From Planctomycetota bacterium (GTDB taxonomy: Bacteria > Planctomycetota > UBA1135 > GCA-002686595): a stretch of 64,000 nucleotides of DNA. Below are positions 61,435-64,000 of the stretch, one piece after another (position 1 is the first letter of the stretch; each line of letters begins with the position of its first letter). The position numbers and the translations under genes were made by a program. The notes under the pieces were generated by a model, which saw nothing but the letters and a program-made list of their open reading frames with translations, was not told the DNA's origin and made no database searches. The stretch covers positions 21,921 to 85,920 of the forward strand of contig JAJDEW010000168.1 of assembly GCA_029259595.1 (NCBI GenBank), given 5' to 3'.

Positions 61435-62550
61435 TCAGAAGGTGCCGAGCGTGAGTTCGAGCCCGTTCGTCAAGAGGAGCCCGAGGTTCGAGTCGAACAG
61501 GACCTGGGTGTAGAGCTGCCGACCGACGAGGGCCGAGTCCGTTGGGAAGTTCAGCACGTGGTCCGTGCCGGCGGGGCGCACCTGGACCTTGGTGACGAGC
61601 GCCAGCGGATCGATGACGAGCGTGCCGAAGGGCGAGCCTGCTCCACCCGGGAGTTGCGCGGCGGACACCGCCAAGAAGCTCGTCGAAGCCGACGGAAAGG
61701 AGCTGATGTCCAGCACCGCGCGCCAGGGCGAGCCGAGGATCGGCACGTCGGGCGTCGACAGGATCGCCGGGTTGGCGCCGGCGGCGAGCGGCGCGGTCTG
61801 CGCCACGACGTCGTTCTCGTTCACCACGATGTAGAAGGAGTTCTCGAGGGGATCCCCCGAGGCACCGCCCGGGGGCAGCACGAACGTGCCCGCGAAGCTG
61901 CCGGTCGGTGCCGGACCCGGGCTGTAGACGTCGAAGAAGTTTTGCGTTCCCGTCTCGATCCGGACATCGACGAGCAAGGGAGCGGTCAGGCCGTCGGGGT
62001 TCGTGTAGGACCAGCCGATCTGGCCCTCCGGCAGGAAGAACGACTGGCTACCGAGCTCGACTTCGAGGATGACCGGAGAGACGCTCAGGACGTTGCCGCT
62101 CGAAGGGATGTTGTCGAGCGTGACCTCGGCCACCTGCGTTCCGAAGTTCCCGAAACCCGTGGCGCCGGCGTAGACCCGCAGGGTCAGGCTGCCGTTGTTG
62201 CCGACCGCTGCGGCACTGCTGTAGCCCACCGTCAACCTGTCGACGAAGTTCGAGCCGACGCAGAACTTGACGCCCCAGTCGAACAGCTCGTCGCCGGCGG
62301 GATAGAGCAGGGCGTCGAAGACCGGGAAGAAGGGGTCGACGTCCACGCTGTTGTCGTAGCAGACCTCCGAATCCTGGTAGCTGGCCGGCGGAGCGTCGTG
62401 AACCGTGAGCTCGCCCGAGTCGAGGGCGAGTGAGGCGAAGATCGGGACACCGTTGGCCGTGATGCGATGGGAGTCGTCGGCCACCTGCCCCTGGGCGGCG
62501 ACCGTCGTCGAGAAAGCGAGAACGGAGAGCGAGAACGTGTGGAGGAGCAT
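61435..62550 (-). CDS. Secreted protein, tandem paralogue A
   Basis: A 371-residue exported protein with signal peptide (HTFSLSVLAFSTTVAA) and a beta-rich body with no recognised domain. It shares blocks with the next gene: CYDNSVDVDPFF, WGVKFCVGSNFVDRLTVG, IGWSYTNPDGLTAPLLVDVR, TQNFFDVYSPGPAP, FVLPPGGASGDPLENSFYI and a C-terminal module from GTLVIDPLALV to LLTNGLELTLG. Two Cys (CYDNS, KFCVG) are conserved in both and may form a disulfide. Start ATG 62550 follows AAGGA. Function unknown; probably extracellular or surface-bound. Confidence 0.75.
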   Translation of the reverse strand: MLLHTFSLSVLAFSTTVAAQGQVADDSHRITANGVPIFASLALDSGELTVHDAPPASYQDSEVCYDNSVDVDPFFPVFDALLYPAGDELFDWGVKFCVGSNFVDRLTVGYSSAAAVGNNGSLTLRVYAGATGFGNFGTQVAEVTLDNIPSSGNVLSVSPVILEVELGSQSFFLPEGQIGWSYTNPDGLTAPLLVDVRIETGTQNFFDVYSPGPAPTGSFAGTFVLPPGGASGDPLENSFYIVVNENDVVAQTAPLAAGANPAILSTPDVPILGSPWRAVLDISSFPSASTSFLAVSAAQLPGGAGSPFGTLVIDPLALVTKVQVRPAGTDHVLNFPTDSALVGRQLYTQVLFDSNLGLLLTNGLELTLGTF

Positions 62551-62644
62551 CACTGGAGTCCTTGGTGGGTTTTGGGGAACGAGCGCTTCGGATGGAGGTG
62601 GCGCCGCAGCCCGCTCGGGCTCGGACCGCGGCGCCGAGGGAGGT

Positions 62645-63781
62645 TCAAAAGGAGCCAACCGTGAGCTCGAGCCCGTTGGACAGGAGGAAGCCGAAGGCCG
62701 AGTCGAAGAAGGCCTGGGCGTAGAGCACCTTGCCCACGAGCGAGGGATCGATCGGCAGATCGAAGACGTGGTTCACGCCGGCGGGTCGGGCCTGTCCAGG
62801 ACCGACGAGCGTGAACGGATCGATCACGAGCGTCCCGTAGGGCGAATTCGTGCCGCCGGGGATGTCCTGGCCCGTGATCGCGAGGAAGCTCGTCGTCGCA
62901 CCGACGATGCTGCTCAGGTCGACGACGGCTTCCCACGGCGTGCCGATGATCGGCCGCACGACGCTGAACAGGTTCTGAGGGTTGCCGGCCGTCGGGATCG
63001 GCGCGCTTTGTCCGAAGACCGTGTTCTCGTTGATCTGGATGTAGAACGAGTTCTCGAGCGGGTCGTTCGAAGCACCGCCGGGCGGCAGCAAGAACGTGCC
63101 CTGGAAGTTGTCGTCGACCGCGGGTCCCGGGCTATAGACGTCGAAGAAGTTCTGCGTGCCGGCGTCGATGCGCACATCCACGAGGAGCGGTCCGGTCATG
63201 CCGTCGGGATTCGTGTAGGACCAACCGATCGGTCCTTCCGGCAGATAGAACGACTGCGACCCGAGTTCGATCGTCAGGTAGACCGGAATGAGGCCGTGGG
63301 GCGGAACGAAGGGGCCGTTGGAGAGCAGGCCCGTGAGGGGAAGCTCCGCGACCGGCGTTCCGTGGACTCCGAAGCCGAAGGCGCGAGAATAGACGCGCAG
63401 GGTCAAGCTGCCGTTGAAGCCGACCGGTGCGAAGCTCGCGAAGCCGATCGTGAGCTGGTCGACGAAATTCGATCCTCCGCAGAACTTGATGCCCCAGTCG
63501 AAGACCTCGTCGCCGGGAGGAAAGACCAGGGCGTCTGCCAGTTCGTTGCCGGGCCCGAGGAACGGATCGAGGTCCACGCTGTTGTCGTAGCAGAGCGCGG
63601 AGTCCTCGTAGCCGGCGGGTTCTGAGTCGAGCACCCGGAAGGTGGCCGCGTCGAGGTCGTACGTGGCGCGGACCGGCGTGCCGCTGGCCGGGACGACACC
63701 GTAGCCTTCCGGCAGCTGGGCCTGGAGGGAGGTCGTTGCGGCGAGCAGGAAGCCGAAGAAGAGTGAGGCGTGCGGGCGCAT
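62645..63781 (-). CDS. Secreted protein, tandem paralogue B
   Basis: A 378-residue paralogue of the downstream gene, with signal peptide (ASLFFGFLLAATTSLQA). Conserved blocks are CYDNSVDLDPFLG, WGIKFCGGSNFVDQLTIG, IGWSYTNPDGMTGPLLVDVR, TQNFFDVYSPGPAV, LLPPGGASNDPLENSFYI, and the C-terminal GTLVIDPFTLV and LLSNGLELTVG. ATG 63781 has AAGGAG upstream. The pair is separated by 94 bases and probably arose by tandem duplication. No family or function is recognised; the C-terminal module also resembles the end of the FG-GAP protein. Confidence 0.75.
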   Translation of the reverse strand: MRPHASLFFGFLLAATTSLQAQLPEGYGVVPASGTPVRATYDLDAATFRVLDSEPAGYEDSALCYDNSVDLDPFLGPGNELADALVFPPGDEVFDWGIKFCGGSNFVDQLTIGFASFAPVGFNGSLTLRVYSRAFGFGVHGTPVAELPLTGLLSNGPFVPPHGLIPVYLTIELGSQSFYLPEGPIGWSYTNPDGMTGPLLVDVRIDAGTQNFFDVYSPGPAVDDNFQGTFLLPPGGASNDPLENSFYIQINENTVFGQSAPIPTAGNPQNLFSVVRPIIGTPWEAVVDLSSIVGATTSFLAITGQDIPGGTNSPYGTLVIDPFTLVGPGQARPAGVNHVFDLPIDPSLVGKVLYAQAFFDSAFGFLLSNGLELTVGSF

Positions 63782-63959
63782 GGTCGCTCCTTGGGACGAG
63801 GAGGCCGCGCGGCCGCGGCCGACCTCCGGATGGGAAGGGACAGGGAGGGGGCGAAGCCCCCTGGCCCGCAATTCCTGTTCCTCTCCGCACGGACGGCCTT
63901 CCCCCGACGACTCGTGCACTCGCGTTGCCCGCAGGTAACCCTCGTTGTCTCGAACGTCA

Positions 63960-63993
63960 AAGTCGGTGGTCCGGAGTTCCGGACCACCGACTT
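63960..63993 (-). terminator. Strong hairpin at right edge, probable terminator for a leftward gene beyond the window
   Basis: Perfect 16-bp arms (63960-63975 and 63978-63993, AAGTCGGTGGTCCGGA and its complement) flank a two-base loop. Read leftward the stem ends in TTT, suggesting termination of a gene entering from the right. It lies about 180 bases upstream of paralogue B. Confidence 0.6.
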
Positions 63994-64000
63994 CGTCGGG

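Noticed and set aside
1..64000. CRISPR arrays, tRNA or rRNA genes, and phage modules
   Set aside because: Reading the intergenic regions revealed no regularly spaced repeats, tRNA-like cloverleaf or rRNA-like blocks. Coding density leaves little room for them.

Overview
The window is a high-GC, gene-dense bacterial chromosome segment, most probably from a member of the Planctomycetota of the Poly30/Pla163 kind. This is inferred from gene content, not from a marker gene: several alkaline-phosphatase-superfamily ('sulfatase') genes, a thioredoxin/cytochrome c/copper monooxygenase lipoprotein, FG-GAP and IPTL-type surface proteins, TPR-tailed GT-C glycosyltransferases, a planctomycete-style MoxR/DUF58 locus and lipid A/heptose genes. 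Most genes are in operons joined by 4-base ATGA or GTGA stop/start overlaps. GTG, TTG and possibly CTG starts are common. No rRNA, tRNA, CRISPR array or prophage was seen.

Layout. 1-2.2 kb: a truncated thiolase facing left and a patatin-like phospholipase with a ferredoxin tail. 2.2-9.3 kb: a MoxR operon (membrane protein, DUF4129, DUF4350, MoxR, DUF58) with a SpoIIM-like and an RDD membrane protein beyond it. 9.3-14.1 kb: an M50 protease, an aldehyde:ferredoxin-oxidoreductase-like protein fused to a MoaD/ThiS domain, a GT9 heptosyltransferase-like enzyme and a small membrane protein. 14.3-22.1 kb: a secreted FG-GAP protein with a terminator; a coupled radical SAM, GT2 and GT-C/TPR trio; a DUF4388 protein. 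22.1-34 kb (mostly minus strand): the cytochrome/monooxygenase lipoprotein, then a five-gene operon read leftward (M28 peptidase, heterodimeric ABC exporter pair, duplicated PpiC/SurA-like isomerase, sulfatase-superfamily membrane enzyme). 34.1-39.8 kb: a degenerate receiver protein, rpoZ, and the coupled lipid A/inner core genes lpxK, lpxL-like, hldD and hldE. 39.9-46.5 kb: SixA and CYTH, a secreted nuclease, an IPTL-anchored secreted protein, DinB, and a DUF4212/sodium-solute symporter pair. 46.7-56 kb: five tandem TMTC-like membrane/TPR glycosyltransferase paralogues, each joined to the next by GTGA. 56-61.3 kb: two sulfatase-superfamily lipoproteins around a GT39-like mannosyltransferase, plus a 165-bp MITE-like element. 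61.4-63.8 kb: two tandem secreted paralogues.

How the genes fit together. Much of the window concerns the cell envelope: lipid A and heptose synthesis, several polyprenyl-sugar glycosyltransferases, surface proteins with sorting or secretion C-termini, and phospho/sulfo-transfer-type lipoproteins. The strongest candidate for an undescribed system is the five-paralogue TMTC-like array with its neighbouring GT39 and alkaline-phosphatase-superfamily lipoproteins, which looks like a protein or surface O-glycosylation locus. Also notable are a C-terminal module shared by three otherwise unlike secreted proteins, the AOR-MoaD fusion and the patatin-ferredoxin fusion.
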